Of a DNA stretch of 64,000 nt, positions 17,211-27,273 are shown in pieces (within the stretch, counting starts at the first letter, position 1; every line of letters starts with the position of its first letter). The position numbers and the translations under genes are program-made. Origin of the DNA: Methylohalomonas sp034521715 (GTDB taxonomy: Bacteria > Pseudomonadota > Gammaproteobacteria > Methylohalomonadales > Methylohalomonadaceae). Under the pieces are notes generated by a model. The model saw only the letters and a list, made by a program, of their open reading frames with translations. It had not been told where the DNA came from and made no database searches. The stretch is from positions 372,001-436,000 of the forward strand of contig JAXHLY010000002.1 of assembly GCA_034521715.1 (NCBI GenBank), in the 5' to 3' direction.

Positions 17211-17576
17211 ATGCGCTGGTTGATACTGCTCATGTTGCCCCTGTCCGTTGCCGCGGAATCGCTTCCGGATCCGACCCGACCGTTTGGTTATGGTATAGAG
17301 CCGGTCTTTATTGTCGAAGAGGAAGATCTGCCTCGTGAACAGATCAACTGGCGACTAAGCGGTGTGAGAATCGCTCCGGATGATCGCTCTGTCATTCTCA
17401 ACGGGAAGCTCCTGCGTAAAGGGGGTATGGTCGACGGTGCAGAAGTGGTCGAGATTAACCCGGATTCCGTGTTGATAGACTTTGATAACAAGCGCATCCG
17501 CGTCGACTTGCTGAGTCTTGATATCAAACAGAAAAATACTGCTGAAAACGAAACCGCTGCACCGGATAACAGCTGA
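17211..17576 (+). CDS. mshK: MSHA biogenesis protein MshK (PilP-like)
   Basis: 121 residues from the ATG at 17211, one base after the mshJ stop. A signal peptide (WLILLMLPLSVAAE) is followed by LPDPTRPFGYG, then WRLSGVRIAPDDRSVILNGKLLRKGGMVDGAEVVEI. This is the small beta domain that pilotins of the PilP/GspC type use to contact the secretin. Position between mshJ and mshL is conserved. A longer frame from 17190 lies inside mshJ and is less likely. Confidence 0.82.
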   Translation: MRWLILLMLPLSVAAESLPDPTRPFGYGIEPVFIVEEEDLPREQINWRLSGVRIAPDDRSVILNGKLLRKGGMVDGAEVVEINPDSVLIDFDNKRIRVDLLSLDIKQKNTAENETAAPDNS

Positions 17577-17593
17577 CAAAATAGGGTTATAGC

Positions 17594-19332
17594 ATGACAA
17601 GCATATATTCAGCCTATAAAAGAATAATAATCCTGGCAGGGGTGATTCTGCTAGTGAACGGTTGCGCAAGCGGCCCGGCCCAGCAGGACATTCTGGAACG
17701 CAGCCGCGCCGAGCTGGAGAGTGCCCGTGATAATCAGGATGATTATGATGATGTCCCCGAGAATGTACGTTCAGCACTTATTCCAGCGGTACAACTGGAT
17801 GTAGCCAAGGTTCCGGAAATGCAGAAGGATATGCAGCGGTTCGATATATCGGTTAATAATGTACCGGCCAATCAATTCTTCATGAGTCTCGTTGACGAGA
17901 CACCATATAATATCGTGGTTCACCCGGAGGTCAGCGGCAGTATTTCACTGAATCTGCGCGATGTAACGATTCCGGATGTTCTCGAGGCCGCGCGTGATGT
18001 CTATGGCTACGAGTTCGTGGAGACTAGCTATGGTTTCCAGGTCCTGCCGGGCCGACTGCAGGCGCGTATTTACCAGATTAATCACCTGAATATCCAGCGC
18101 CGGGGCGGTTCGCGCACGATCGTCAATTCGGGTTCGGTGACCAGCAGTGGTGGTGGTGGTGGTCCGAGCCTGGATGAGCAGGGTCAGCAGACTGTTACGG
18201 GCGGCACGGGTGGCGGTATCGGCAGGGTCGGTGGCAATAACGTAACACCGGTACTGGGCACGGAGATCAATACCAACCAGCCGGAAACCACGTTCTGGGA
18301 GGAGTTGCGCACCTCTGTAGAAGCCATTATCGGCACCGGCGAGGGCCGCAATGTCGTGGTCAACCCGCAGTCCGGTGTGGTCGTTGTGCGGGGCCTGCCG
18401 ACTGAGTTGCGTGAAGTCGAGGCCTACCTGGAGGCGACCCAGCTGGTGGTACAGCGACAGGTAATTCTCGAGGCCAAGATTCTCGAAGTGACGCTGAACG
18501 AACGTTTCCAGACCGGCATCAACTGGAGCGGGGTTATCAGCAAGGGTAGCAAGAGCGGTACTTTTACCACACTCGGCGGCGGTACGCCGACCGATGCATT
18601 GCTGGATAACATTGGTGAGTTCGGCGGCACGTTCAGCATGGCCCTTGAGCTGGGCGATTTCAGCGCCTTCATAGACCTGTTGAAAAACCAGGGTAACGTG
18701 CAGGTTCTGTCGAGCCCGCGTGTGTCCACAACCAATAACCAGAAGGCCGTTATTAAAGTGGGATCGGACGAGTTCTTTGTCACGGATGTCAGTACCACGG
18801 CATTCGGCAGCCTCGGTGTCAGCAACGCCAACCAGAATGTGACCTTGACGCCCTTCTTCTCGGGCATCGCGCTGGATGTCACGCCACAGATCAGCCAGGA
18901 TGGCTGGGTAACCCTGCATGTCCATCCCTCGGTCAGTGAAGTCGAGGATCAGATCAAGACGCTCACCATCAGTGGCGAGGCGCAGCAATTGCCACTGGCG
19001 AAGAGCACCGTGCGCGAAACCGACAGTGTTGTTCGCGCCCGCTCCGGCCAGGTAGTCGGTAATCGGTGGCCTGATGCGCGACAGCATCAACAATGAGCAG
19101 GAAGGTGCGCCGGTACTGGGTGACATACCGCTTTCTGGGACAGCTGTTCAAACAGACGCGCAAGCAGTCGACCAAGAGCGAGCTGGTGATTCTGCTGCGA
19201 CCGTTGATCATCGACAGTAACGACGCCTGGCGTGAAACGCTGGATAATTCAATGCAGTCTATCGATAAACTGAGCGACACGCTTCAAAAACAGCAATGGA
19301 TCCATGAACCGGATATCAGTCCGGACAGGTGA
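17594..19332 (+). CDS. mshL: MSHA secretin MshL (frame breaks near 19061 and 19132)
   Basis: Outer-membrane secretin ring of the MSHA pilus. The lipoprotein signal ends in LLVNGC. It is followed by a secretin N-domain (NVPANQFFMSLVDETPYNIVVHPEV), a Gly/Ser-rich linker, a second N-domain (NPQSGVVVVRGLPTELREVEAYL) and the secretin core (QVLSSPRVSTTNNQKAVIKVG). Near 19061 the frame shifts one base, giving VIGGLMRDSINNEQ, and near 19132 again, giving FLGQLFKQTRKQSTKSELVILLRPLII, the expected conserved end. Both breaks are repaired by removing one base each, so they look like sequence errors, not decay. Confidence 0.9.
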
Positions 19333-19335
19333 GCC

Positions 19336-20278
19336 ATGTATCTTGAACACTTCGGCCTGAAACAGTTTCCGTTTACGATTACGCCGGATACGGGGTTTTT
19401 CATGAATCGTGCCGGCTACCAGGATGCGCTCGAATGTACTGCTGGTGTCGTTGCGTAGCGGCGAAGGATTCGTCAAGGTTACCGGCGAAGTCGGTGTCGG
19501 CAAGACCATCCTGTGCAGAAAGCTGTTGAGTTCCCTGGGGCGCGAGAATTTCGTAACCGCCTACATGCACAATCCCTATTTGCAGCCCGATACACTCCTG
19601 TTTGCAGTGGCGGATGAATTGCGAGTTCCGCATGAGGAAAGTGACAGCCAGCATGTTCTGCTGAAGAAAATCACCCGCAGTCTTATTGAATATCACCGCA
19701 GCGGCCGGCCTGTCGTGTTATGTCTGGATGAGGTGCAGGCGATGCCCATACAGACACTCGAGGTATTACGGCTGTTGACGAATCTGGAAACCGAAAAGCG
19801 CAAGCTTATACAGGTCGTGCTGTTCGGACAGCCCGAGCTGGATGCGTTGCTGGAACAGCCCTCAATCCGGCAACTGAAACAGCGCATTACTTTTTCATAC
19901 CGGCTGTTACCCCTGAACAAAGTCGCATTTCGCGCCTATGTCCGGCATCGGCTTGCCGTCGCCGGCTATCAGCAGGGCGAACTGATCCAGCGCCGGGCCT
20001 ATGAACAGCTTTATCGGGCCAGCCAGGGGATCCCGCGGCTGGTCAACATTATCGGCCACAAGGCCCTGCTGGCCGCCTACGGTCAGGGTGATAAACAGGT
20101 CAAGCCGGTTCATATTCGCATGGCGGTTGACGACACTTCCGAGGCCCGGCATCCGCGCCTGTGGCAGCTGTTAACGGCCGGGACCAGGCCGGCGTATTAT
20201 CTGGCCGCGGCGGGCATCATGCTGGTGGCCGTATTGCTGGTATTCAATCACTCGCTGTTGCCGGGGTTATGGCAATGA
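19336..20278 (+). CDS. mshM: MSHA biogenesis ATPase MshM, ExeA-like (frame break near 19432)
   Basis: AAA+ ATPase of the GspA/ExeA type. From the ATG at 19336 it reads MYLEHFGLKQFPFTITPDTG, as in MshM, then GYQDAL. One extra base near 19432 shifts the frame. The rest follows: Walker A GEVGVGKTILCRKLL, Walker B VLCLDEVQAM, sensor region QVVLFGQPELD, and SYRLLPL. A C-terminal transmembrane helix (YYLAAAGIMLVAVLLVF) anchors it. ExeA-type proteins help the secretin pass the peptidoglycan; the same role for MshM is inferred. Ends in an ATGA overlap with mshN. Confidence 0.88.
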
Positions 20279-21759
20279 GTCTCATCAATGATCTGCTGGT
20301 GAATCTGGAGGAGCGCCGTGGTGGTCGCGGCCATGACAACGGTGTATTTGCCGGTTTGCATGCGGCCGACGCGGAACTGGCCCGCGGTAGAGGTGCCCGG
20401 TTACGGCTGGCATTGTTGATTGTGTCTGTCGCCTGCCTGCTGGCCGTCGGCGGATATATTGTCAGCGAGAAGATGCCTTCCATGACAGCAACCGATGTTC
20501 GGGCGAACGAGGTGCCTGTGGCAGATCAGACTGCTCCGGAGGCGGAAGCCGGTGAACAGACAACCGCCGAGACTACTGCCCCGTTGCCCGAATGGACGTC
20601 ACTTAAGCTGGATGACTCGCTGAAACATACCCGTGTCGATCAGCAACAGGAAGAATCGCCCGGGGAAGCAGCCGTGGTCCCGCAACTGGTAAAGGTGGGG
20701 ATTGACGACGAGCGGCAGCCAAGGTTGCAGGCAATCCGGCTGGAAGGGGATGACAGTATATTGCATGTCGGACTGGGACTGTCCTCAGTACCCGAATATC
20801 GAAGCTATATCCTGGAGTCACCCGACAGGCTGGTCTTTGATATGGACGCAACCGAGCTTGTACTCGAATCCGACAAGTTGCCCGCCCATGAATGGATAGA
20901 AGGAATCCGACACAGCCAGAAGGATGACAAACTGCGCCTGGTATTCGATCTGGCGCATCCGATCGAGATCGTGGAAGAGCAATGGGTGAGTGATAGCCAT
21001 CAATTGGTGCTGAAGCTCCGGGCGCTTGACAACACTACGAATGGCATCAGCGAATCGGATTCAGATCCTGCAGGCCTTGCTCAGGATGACAGTCAGGACC
21101 AGGGCCGGCTTTCTAGTGATGATAGTCCGGTAGTCATTGCCGATCAACATATTTCGGTGACTGAGAGTAGCGGTAAACGGCCACAGGGTGTATCTGATTC
21201 ATACCGGCTGGCACGGCGATATTACGAGCGCCGTGAGTTCGATCACGCCATCCAGACTATCCAGCGTCATCTGCAGAAAGCGCCCGATGACGAACTGGCC
21301 ATCAAGCTGTATGCACTCGCATTGTTCCAGACCAACCAGACGGAGCGTGCGGATAGTGTGCTATATGACGCCACCCGCCGTCTGCCGAATGCGAACGGAT
21401 TGAAACAGCTTTATGCGCAATGGCTGATGCAGCAGGACAAGGCCGCGGATGCACTTGCCATCCTGCATGACTCACCACCACCCCTGGCAGAGGCGCCGGA
21501 CTATCATGCACTGCTGGCGGCTTTACAGCAGAAGCTCGGACAGCATCCGGAGTCTGCGGACTTGTACCGACAGCTTGTTCGGCAAGTACCGGAGCGCGGT
21601 GTCTGGTGGATGGGGCTGGCGATATCCCTGGAAGCACTCGATCGCGGGGATGAGGCACTGGATGCCTATCAGCAGGCTTTGAAGCGCGATCTGTCGGGGG
21701 ACCTGCGTCAGTATGTCTCGGCAAGAATCAACGCATTGTCCAGGGCGCAGGCGTCATGA
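20275..21759 (+). CDS. mshN: MSHA biogenesis protein MshN (TPR)
   Basis: 494 residues from the ATG at 20275, which overlaps the mshM stop and gives MSLINDLLVNLEER, the usual MshN start. One transmembrane helix (about 42-60) follows. Next is an AMIN-like beta-rich region (about 150-240; YRSYILESPDRLVFDMDATEL). A C-terminal tetratricopeptide array begins near DSYRLARRYYERREFDHAIQTIQRHLQKAPDDELA. An ATG two codons upstream (20269) is possible. It ends in an ATGA overlap with mshE. Confidence 0.83.
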   Translation: MSLINDLLVNLEERRGGRGHDNGVFAGLHAADAELARGRGARLRLALLIVSVACLLAVGGYIVSEKMPSMTATDVRANEVPVADQTAPEAEAGEQTTAETTAPLPEWTSLKLDDSLKHTRVDQQQEESPGEAAVVPQLVKVGIDDERQPRLQAIRLEGDDSILHVGLGLSSVPEYRSYILESPDRLVFDMDATELVLESDKLPAHEWIEGIRHSQKDDKLRLVFDLAHPIEIVEEQWVSDSHQLVLKLRALDNTTNGISESDSDPAGLAQDDSQDQGRLSSDDSPVVIADQHISVTESSGKRPQGVSDSYRLARRYYERREFDHAIQTIQRHLQKAPDDELAIKLYALALFQTNQTERADSVLYDATRRLPNANGLKQLYAQWLMQQDKAADALAILHDSPPPLAEAPDYHALLAALQQKLGQHPESADLYRQLVRQVPERGVWWMGLAISLEALDRGDEALDAYQQALKRDLSGDLRQYVSARINALSRAQAS

Positions 21760-23514
21760 ATTCCCGTCGCAAGGTCAGGCTCGGTGATCTGCTGGTCAAG
21801 CAGAAGCTGATCTCGGAAGAGCAGCTGAACACGGCACTCGCGGATCAGAAGAAGACCGGTCACAAACTGGGCCGCGTGTTAATCGAGAACGGCTTCGTCG
21901 AGGAAGACCAGATCCTGGAGACGTTATCGAGCCAGCTCGGCATACCCTATATCGATATCCTGCATTACAAGTTGCAGCCGGAAACCGTGCGCCTGCTTCC
22001 GGAAATCCAGGCGCGGCGATTCCGGGCCATCGCGCTGGAGAACAGGGCCGATGGCGTGCTCGTCGGTATGGCCGATTCCACCAATATTTTTGCCTTTGAC
22101 GAGATATCGCGGCTGCTGAAAAAGCCGATCAAGCTGGCGGTTGTCCGTGAAAGTGATTTGCTGAAAACGCTGGACTCGGTTTACCGGCGTACCGAAGAGA
22201 TCAGCGGCTTTGCCGAGCAACTCAGCGACGAACTGGCCGAAGGTGATATCGATCTGGCTGCAATGGTTTCCAATGCCGACGTGGCCGATGCCCCGGTTGT
22301 CAAATTGTTGAGCTCATTGTTTGAGGATGCCGTCCAGATCGGCGCCTCGGACATTCATATCGAACCGGACGAGGAAGTGCTGCGCATCCGCCAGCGTGTT
22401 GACGGTGTATTACAGGAACATATCGTCGATGAGGTCCGGATCGCCCAGGCTCTGGTACTGCGCCTGAAGCTTATCGCCGGTCTCGACATATCGGAAAAGC
22501 GACTGCCGCAGGACGGCCGCTTCAGCATTCGCGTCAAGGAACACAATATCGATGTGCGCATGTCGACCATGCCGGTCGCCTACGGGGAAACCGTGGTGAT
22601 GCGCCTGCTGGATCAGAGCAGCGGCATCCTCAGCCTGCCCGAACTCGGCATGCCGCCGGATATCCGCCGCGCGCTACGAGCTGTCTGGCCGGCCGGCCGC
22701 ACGGCATGATCCTGGTGACCGGGCCGACCGGCAGCGGTAAAACCACGCACGCTTTATGCCACACTGAAACTGCTGAATCGTCCCGACAACAAGATCATTA
22801 CCGTCGAGGACCCGGTTGAATATCGCCTGGCGCGGACGAACCAGGTCCAGGTCAAGCCGGAGATCGGACTGACCTTCGCCCGCGTGCTGCGCTCGGCCCT
22901 GCGGCATGATCCCGATATCGTGCTGGTCGGTGAAATACGTGACGAGGAAACCGCGGAAATTGCACTACGCGCCGCAATGACCGGCCACCTGGTGCTGTCG
23001 ACGCTGCATACCAATGATGCCATCAGTACGGTCAACCGCCTGCTCGATATGGGCATCAAGAGCTACCTGCTGGCGTCGGCATTGCACGGCATCATGGCCC
23101 AGCGCCTGGTCCGGCGGGTCTGTAGGAGCTGCTGCCCAGCCTCATGAGCTGACTGCCCAGGAAGCGGCCTGGATCAGGGCCTATGCCGGCGAGCAGGCCT
23201 TGAGCGCGAAGTATATGAAAGGCAGTGGCTGCGGCTACTGTAATCATACCGGCTACTCGGGACGTATCGGTGTCTATGAATTTCTCGATATCGACAAGAA
23301 CCTGACCGATATTTTGGGTCGTGGTGACAGCTTCGGCTTTGCCACGGCCGCACGCGGCACGCCCGGCTTCAAGCCGCTGCAGGAAGTCGCATTGCACTAT
23401 GCCAGACAGGGGGTGACCTCGATGGAAGAGGTGCTGCGTATTGCCGTCGATATTGATGCCATTATGGATATCGATGCCGATGCGGTAGCAGATGTGCCGG
23501 CGACTGCAGAGTGA
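21756..23514 (+). CDS. mshE: MSHA extension ATPase MshE (frame breaks near 22680, 22748, 23130)
   Basis: Hexameric GspE/PilB-type motor that powers pilus extension. The N-terminal MshEN/T2SSE-N domain (RLGDLLVKQKLISEEQLNTAL; LPEIQARRFRAIALE) is of the class that binds c-di-GMP in Vibrio MshE. The catalytic part shows SDIHIEPDEE, Walker A GPTGSGKTT, Walker B/Asp box VLVGEIRDEETAEIAL, His box HLVLSTLHTNDA, and a zinc-type CGYCNHTGYSGRIGVYE. Three one-base breaks split it into four reading segments with continuous homology; I read the gene as intact with sequence errors. Confidence 0.9.
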
Positions 23515-23554
23515 AATGCTGTCTGCAAAACATGACAACAGGTCATAGCTGACG

Positions 23555-24772
23555 ATGCCCCATTTCAGTTACAGGGGCCGTAACCCGCGTGGCGAGCTCG
23601 TGCAGGGCAGCATCGAGGCCGCGACGGCGGATACTGTTGCCAGCCAGTTGATGAATACCGGTGTGACGCCGATCGATATTGCCGAGTCGGAAGACGATCA
23701 GGCTGAGAAACGCGACATCCTCGGTCGTGCATTCGCCAAGCGCCCGGGGCTGGATGATCTGATCCTGTTCAGCCGCCAGATGTTCATCCTGATGAAATCC
23801 GGTGTGCCGATTACCCGTGCGATGACCGGCCTGATCCAGTCCACCCGCAATCCCTACATGGTTGATGCGCTGCGCGATGTGCTGGCCGATATCGAGTCAG
23901 GCCATGAATTGGGCAGCGCGCTGGCCCGGCATCCGGATATTTTTTCAACATTATTCGTCAGCATGGTGCGTGTTGGCGAAAATACCGGTCGGCTGGAGGA
24001 GGCCTTCCAGCGCATTTCCCAGTATCTTGAACTGGAAAAGGACACGCGCCAACGCGTCAAGGCGGCCCTGCGCTATCCGTTCTTCGTACTGGCAGCGATT
24101 GCCGTCGCTATCACGATTATCAATATCTTCGTCATTCCGGCCTTTGCCGATCTGTTCGCCCGTGCCGACGTCGATCTGCCCTGGCAGACCCGCCTGATCA
24201 TGACGATATCGGATATATTCGTAAACTGGTGGCCGCTGATGCTGCTGGGAGTGATCGGAGGCTATTTCGGGTTTCGATCCTATATTGCCACCGAGCGCGG
24301 GCGTTACTGGTGGGACAAGACCAAGCTCCAATTGCCCCTGGTCGGCGATATCATCAAGCGCGCCATACTGGGGCGCTTTGCCCGGGCATTTTCCATGGCG
24401 CTCAAATCAGGGGTGCCGCTGGTACAGGCCCTGACCGTGGTTGCCCGCTCGGTGGATAATGACTACATTGCCGAGGATATTCTCGACATGCGCAACGGCA
24501 TCGAGCGCGGCGAATCCCTGACGCGCACGGCGGCCATGAGCGGCCAGTTCACGCCGCTGGTATTGCAGATGCTGGCGGTGGGCGAAGAAACCGGCGAGGT
24601 GGACCGGTTGCTGGCCGAGGTGGCCGATTATTACGAGCGCGAGGTCGACTACGACATTCGCAACCTGAGTTCGACCATCGAGCCGGTCATGATTATCGCC
24701 ATTGGTGTCATGGTGCTGATACTGGCCCTGGGCGTATTCCTGCCGATGTGGGACATGTCCAAGGTGATTTAA
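23555..24772 (+). CDS. mshG: MSHA platform protein MshG (GspF/PilC family)
   Basis: 405-residue polytopic inner-membrane protein of the type II secretion F family, on which the ATPase acts during pilin assembly. Two T2SSF domains are visible (about 68-191 and 271-393), each with the signature of a conserved hydrophobic helix bundle: LILFSRQMFILMKSGVPI and GRFARAFSMALKSGVPL, VRVGENTGRLEEAF and LAVGEETGEVDRLL. Transmembrane helices lie at about 168-190, 222-240 and 375-398. It starts 40 bp after mshE. Confidence 0.92.
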   Translation: MPHFSYRGRNPRGELVQGSIEAATADTVASQLMNTGVTPIDIAESEDDQAEKRDILGRAFAKRPGLDDLILFSRQMFILMKSGVPITRAMTGLIQSTRNPYMVDALRDVLADIESGHELGSALARHPDIFSTLFVSMVRVGENTGRLEEAFQRISQYLELEKDTRQRVKAALRYPFFVLAAIAVAITIINIFVIPAFADLFARADVDLPWQTRLIMTISDIFVNWWPLMLLGVIGGYFGFRSYIATERGRYWWDKTKLQLPLVGDIIKRAILGRFARAFSMALKSGVPLVQALTVVARSVDNDYIAEDILDMRNGIERGESLTRTAAMSGQFTPLVLQMLAVGEETGEVDRLLAEVADYYEREVDYDIRNLSSTIEPVMIIAIGVMVLILALGVFLPMWDMSKVI

Positions 24773-24820
24773 TGACGGTGATACAAAGAATGAATATATC
24801 AACATACCGGATAATCGAAT

Positions 24821-25442
24821 ATGGCGCGTGACTCGCTGTTTGCCCGCTGGAGCCACTACCAGCTGTCACGGCTGGAGCTGGTATTCGCCGTTATCGTGAT
24901 ACTGGTACTGATCAGCGTGTTTCTGAATTACATGATCGTCATGCTGGCACGGGCCGAGCGCTCCATGGTAGATAATTCGATCACGCAAATGAACAGCGCC
25001 CTGCGCATGCAGGCCATGCAGGTCTATGTTGACGACGCTTTTACCGGGATTGCAGCCATGCGCCATGCGAACCCGGTGCGGCTCCTGGAGCAGCAGCCGG
25101 AATGGGATGTGTCCGATCAACTGAAGTCCGCACAGCTGGCCACCATGGCCAGGGCGCGCAGCGAGGCCGCGCTGCCGAATTATGCCGGGGAAATGGATGG
25201 GGACGCGGCGGCCGAGCTGGACGCGGGCAGCTGGTATTTCGACACGGACAGCCGGGCGCTGGTCTATATTGTCCGCAATGCCGAACTGTTTCGCAGTGAA
25301 CTGCCGGGGGCGGGCGCGACTGCGTTATCGCCTGGAACTGGAATATGACGACCAGGACGGTGATGGCCGCTTTACCCCCGGTGTTGATCGATTCAATGAT
25401 CTCGGGCTACAGCCGATTGATGATTACCAATGGCTGCTATAG
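24821..25442 (+). CDS. mshF: MSHA biogenesis protein MshF (frame break near 25315)
   Basis: Small membrane protein that follows mshG in MSHA loci. An N-terminal helix (about 20-42, LVFAVIVILVLISVFLNYMIVML) is followed by a short coiled region and a beta-rich periplasmic part (GSWYFDTDSRALVYIVRN). A one-base surplus in the G-rich stretch near 25315 shifts the frame. The expected end RYRLELEYDDQDGDGRFTPG to DDYQWLL is then read, stopping at 25442. Function within the machine is not defined; it may be a pseudopilin-like accessory. Confidence 0.78.
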
Positions 25443-25531
25443 TCATGTTTGATTCCTGAAGAATGGTCTGGGAACGGTGAACAATTATTTCTGCTGAGTT
25501 TTACGGTATTCTTTCTGCCACCCTGTTCTGG

Positions 25532-26086
25532 GTGGCGGTCCTGACTTTCATCGTCGGCCTGCTCATGCTGCTGGTGCCGGGCTGGCTTATGCGCATCGGC
25601 GGGCGTCTCAATACCTGGATCGATACCTCGGTATGGCTGCACAGGCTCGACGAACAGCGGCACTTCGAGCGCCTGTTCTACCGTCACCATCTGATAATGG
25701 GGATCCTGATCACCGCCGGTTCGCTCTACAGCCTGTGGTTCATCTGGAAGCTGTCCGGTAAGGGGCTGATATACTTCTTGCCCGATCTCGGTAACCCGGT
25801 CCTGCTGGATATCCTGCACGCGGCCATGGTTTATTCACTTTTACTGGGCAACCTGTTTGCGCTGGGGGTCGGGATCGTGGTTGGATTAAGACCGAGCCTG
25901 CTGAAGGGGCTGGAGGCCTGGTCGAACCGCTGGGTGGACAGTGAAAATGCACTGCATACCATGGACCGGCGCGTGGATACGGTCGATCGGGTCGTCCCCG
26001 GCCATCCGCGGCTGTTCGGTCTGCTGGTGATGCTCGGCAGCCTGTATATCATGTCGAATACGCTGTTTTCGGCGCTGCCGGCCTGA
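25532..26086 (+). CDS. unrecognised four-TM membrane protein in the MSHA locus
   Basis: 184 residues from a GTG at 25532. Four hydrophobic segments at about 4-22, 50-68, 96-124 and 162-180 suggest a polytopic inner-membrane protein; loops are Arg-rich. I do not recognise a family. Coding probably starts further upstream: codons before 25532 read IISAEFYGILSATLFW. A GTG at 25478 with a nearby ribosome-like site would join this frame if one base of the AA pair near 25484 were surplus. It sits between mshF and the pilin gene, where MSHA loci usually go straight on to pilin. Confidence 0.65.
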   Translation: MAVLTFIVGLLMLLVPGWLMRIGGRLNTWIDTSVWLHRLDEQRHFERLFYRHHLIMGILITAGSLYSLWFIWKLSGKGLIYFLPDLGNPVLLDILHAAMVYSLLLGNLFALGVGIVVGLRPSLLKGLEAWSNRWVDSENALHTMDRRVDTVDRVVPGHPRLFGLLVMLGSLYIMSNTLFSALPA

Positions 26087-26232
26087 GTTTTTACGGGAAA
26101 TGTGATTCATGACACGGTTTTACGGCACTGATTGCTGGATTCTGGCGCCGGAATGTGGGGGGAATGCGGGCCGATGCACGAGGCAACGGACCCATTCAAT
26201 TGATAAATCCCCTAGAATAACAGGCATTTGTT

Positions 26233-26246
26233 GCCCCGAACGGGGC
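26233..26246. repeat. GC-rich hairpin in the pilin leader
   Basis: GCCCCG-AA-CGGGGC is a perfect 6-bp stem in the 262-bp spacer (26087-26348) before the pilin gene. Smaller GC hairpins follow at about 26255-26300. The leader may be structured, but it does not match a riboswitch I can name. Confidence 0.35.
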
Positions 26247-26348
26247 TGAGTATCGCCCGCATCACGGGATGCCGTCACCGCTGCGGCGGGGCGAAGTGGC
26301 GAAATAACGGGGCTGCGGCCTCATGAAACGTTAACGGAGGAATTCTCC

Positions 26349-26742
26349 ATGAAAAAGCAACAATCGGGTTTTACCCTTATTGAACTGGTGGTGGTGATCG
26401 TCATTCTCGGCATTCTGGCCGCCGTGGCAACACCGAGATTCGTCAATCTGTCAACGCAGGCTGAACAAGCGGTTGCAGACGGCATATTCGGTGCCCTGTC
26501 ATCGTCAGCAGTGATCCTGCTGGCAGCAGATACAAGCAGCGGCAGTAGTACAGCGTCGGGCATCCCAGAGACCTCTGCGAATATTATCGGTGAGACCGAT
26601 ATTACAGGTGGCTGGACGGCAATCTGCTGTAGCCGGTCCCGGTGACTGTGATTTTACAATAACTGCTCCGGACGGCAGTACCTATATGGCTACTTCTGGA
26701 GGCACCGACTATACATTGACTTCTGACTTATGCACGCCGTAA
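26349..26742 (+). CDS. mshA: MSHA major pilin (frame break near 26628)
   Basis: Type IV prepilin of about 130 residues. The short leader MKKQQSG is cut before FTLIELVVVIVILGILAAVA, with Glu5 of the mature protein in place; the following PRFVNLSTQAEQAVADGIFGAL matches MshA/MshB pilins. After ITGGWTAIC one surplus base near 26628 shifts the frame. Reading resumes with VAGPGDCDFTITAPDG and ends SDLCTP. The cysteines near the C-terminus would form the usual pilin disulfide. A strong ribosome site (CGGAGGA) and a terminator right after the gene suggest high separate expression. Only one pilin gene is present, so mshA versus mshB is not resolved. Confidence 0.88.
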
Positions 26743-26752
26743 TTTGACTTCG

Positions 26753-26780
26753 AAGGGCCCTGCGGGGCCCTTTGTTTTTT
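26753..26780 (+). terminator. strong rho-independent terminator after pilin
   Basis: A perfect 8-bp stem AAGGGCCC-TGCG-GGGCCCTT is followed by TG and six Ts. It starts 10 bp after the pilin stop and separates pilin from the minor-pilin genes. Confidence 0.9.
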
Positions 26781-26791
26781 GTCTAGTCAAA

Positions 26792-26797
26792 TATAAT
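26792..26797 (+). promoter_or_regulatory. candidate -10 element for the minor-pilin operon
   Basis: A consensus TATAAT lies 38 bp before mshC, just after the pilin terminator. No good -35 is visible at 16-18 bp, so this promoter would need help from an activator or is weak. Confidence 0.4.
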
Positions 26798-26835
26798 AAA
26801 GAATTGCATAAGCATTGTAGTTCGATATTCACATC

Positions 26836-27273
26836 ATGACTAAGGGATTCAGCCTTATCGAACTGACTATTACCCTCATTGTTGTCGGTATTTTGGCAGC
26901 ACTCGCAGTTCCCCGCCTAAATCTTACCGGATTTCGTGAAAGAGGGTATGTCGAACAGGCACTTGCTACTGTGCGCTATGGACAGAAGCAGGCGATCGGC
27001 AGCGGTTGCGATGTGCAGGTCGATATCACGGCCGGTGGCTGCAATCTCGATTTCCTGGCCGGCAATCCGGGCTGCAGTGCGTCCGCCATTGTCAATCCCA
27101 TAACCAATAGCACCGATTTCTGCCTGGATTCTGATGCACCGCCGGGCAGTACCTTCCCCGGCACGTTCAGTTTCGACAACATCGGCCGGCCGAGTGGCGG
27201 TGAAAAGAATTTCATCCTGGGCGGGCGCACAATTCGCGTGGAGGCCGAGACCGGCTATGCGCATGAACTCTGA
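26836..27273 (+). CDS. mshC: MSHA minor prepilin MshC (GspH-like)
   Basis: 145-residue type IV prepilin-like protein. The very short leader MTKG precedes FSLIELTITLIVVGILAALAVP, the methylation-site helix with Glu5. The body has a GspH-like pattern (RYGQKQAIGSGCDVQV, FDNIGRPSGG, LGGRTIRVEAETGYAHEL) and several cysteines. Minor pilins of this type prime pilus assembly and sit at the tip. It is the first gene of the run mshC-mshD-mshO-mshP, whose members overlap. Confidence 0.85.
   Translation: MTKGFSLIELTITLIVVGILAALAVPRLNLTGFRERGYVEQALATVRYGQKQAIGSGCDVQVDITAGGCNLDFLAGNPGCSASAIVNPITNSTDFCLDSDAPPGSTFPGTFSFDNIGRPSGGEKNFILGGRTIRVEAETGYAHEL

Noticed and set aside
23110..23135. TGTAGGAGC inside mshE as an inserted REP element
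   Set aside because: The bases encode the expected VCRSCC segment of the zinc region and no palindrome follows; the nearby frame break needs only one surplus base.
26087..26348. Possible c-di-GMP (GEMM) riboswitch before the pilin gene
   Set aside because: GCACGAGGCAA recalls the GEMM start, but the conserved GGGACGCAAAGCC part and the tetraloop-receptor arrangement are missing.
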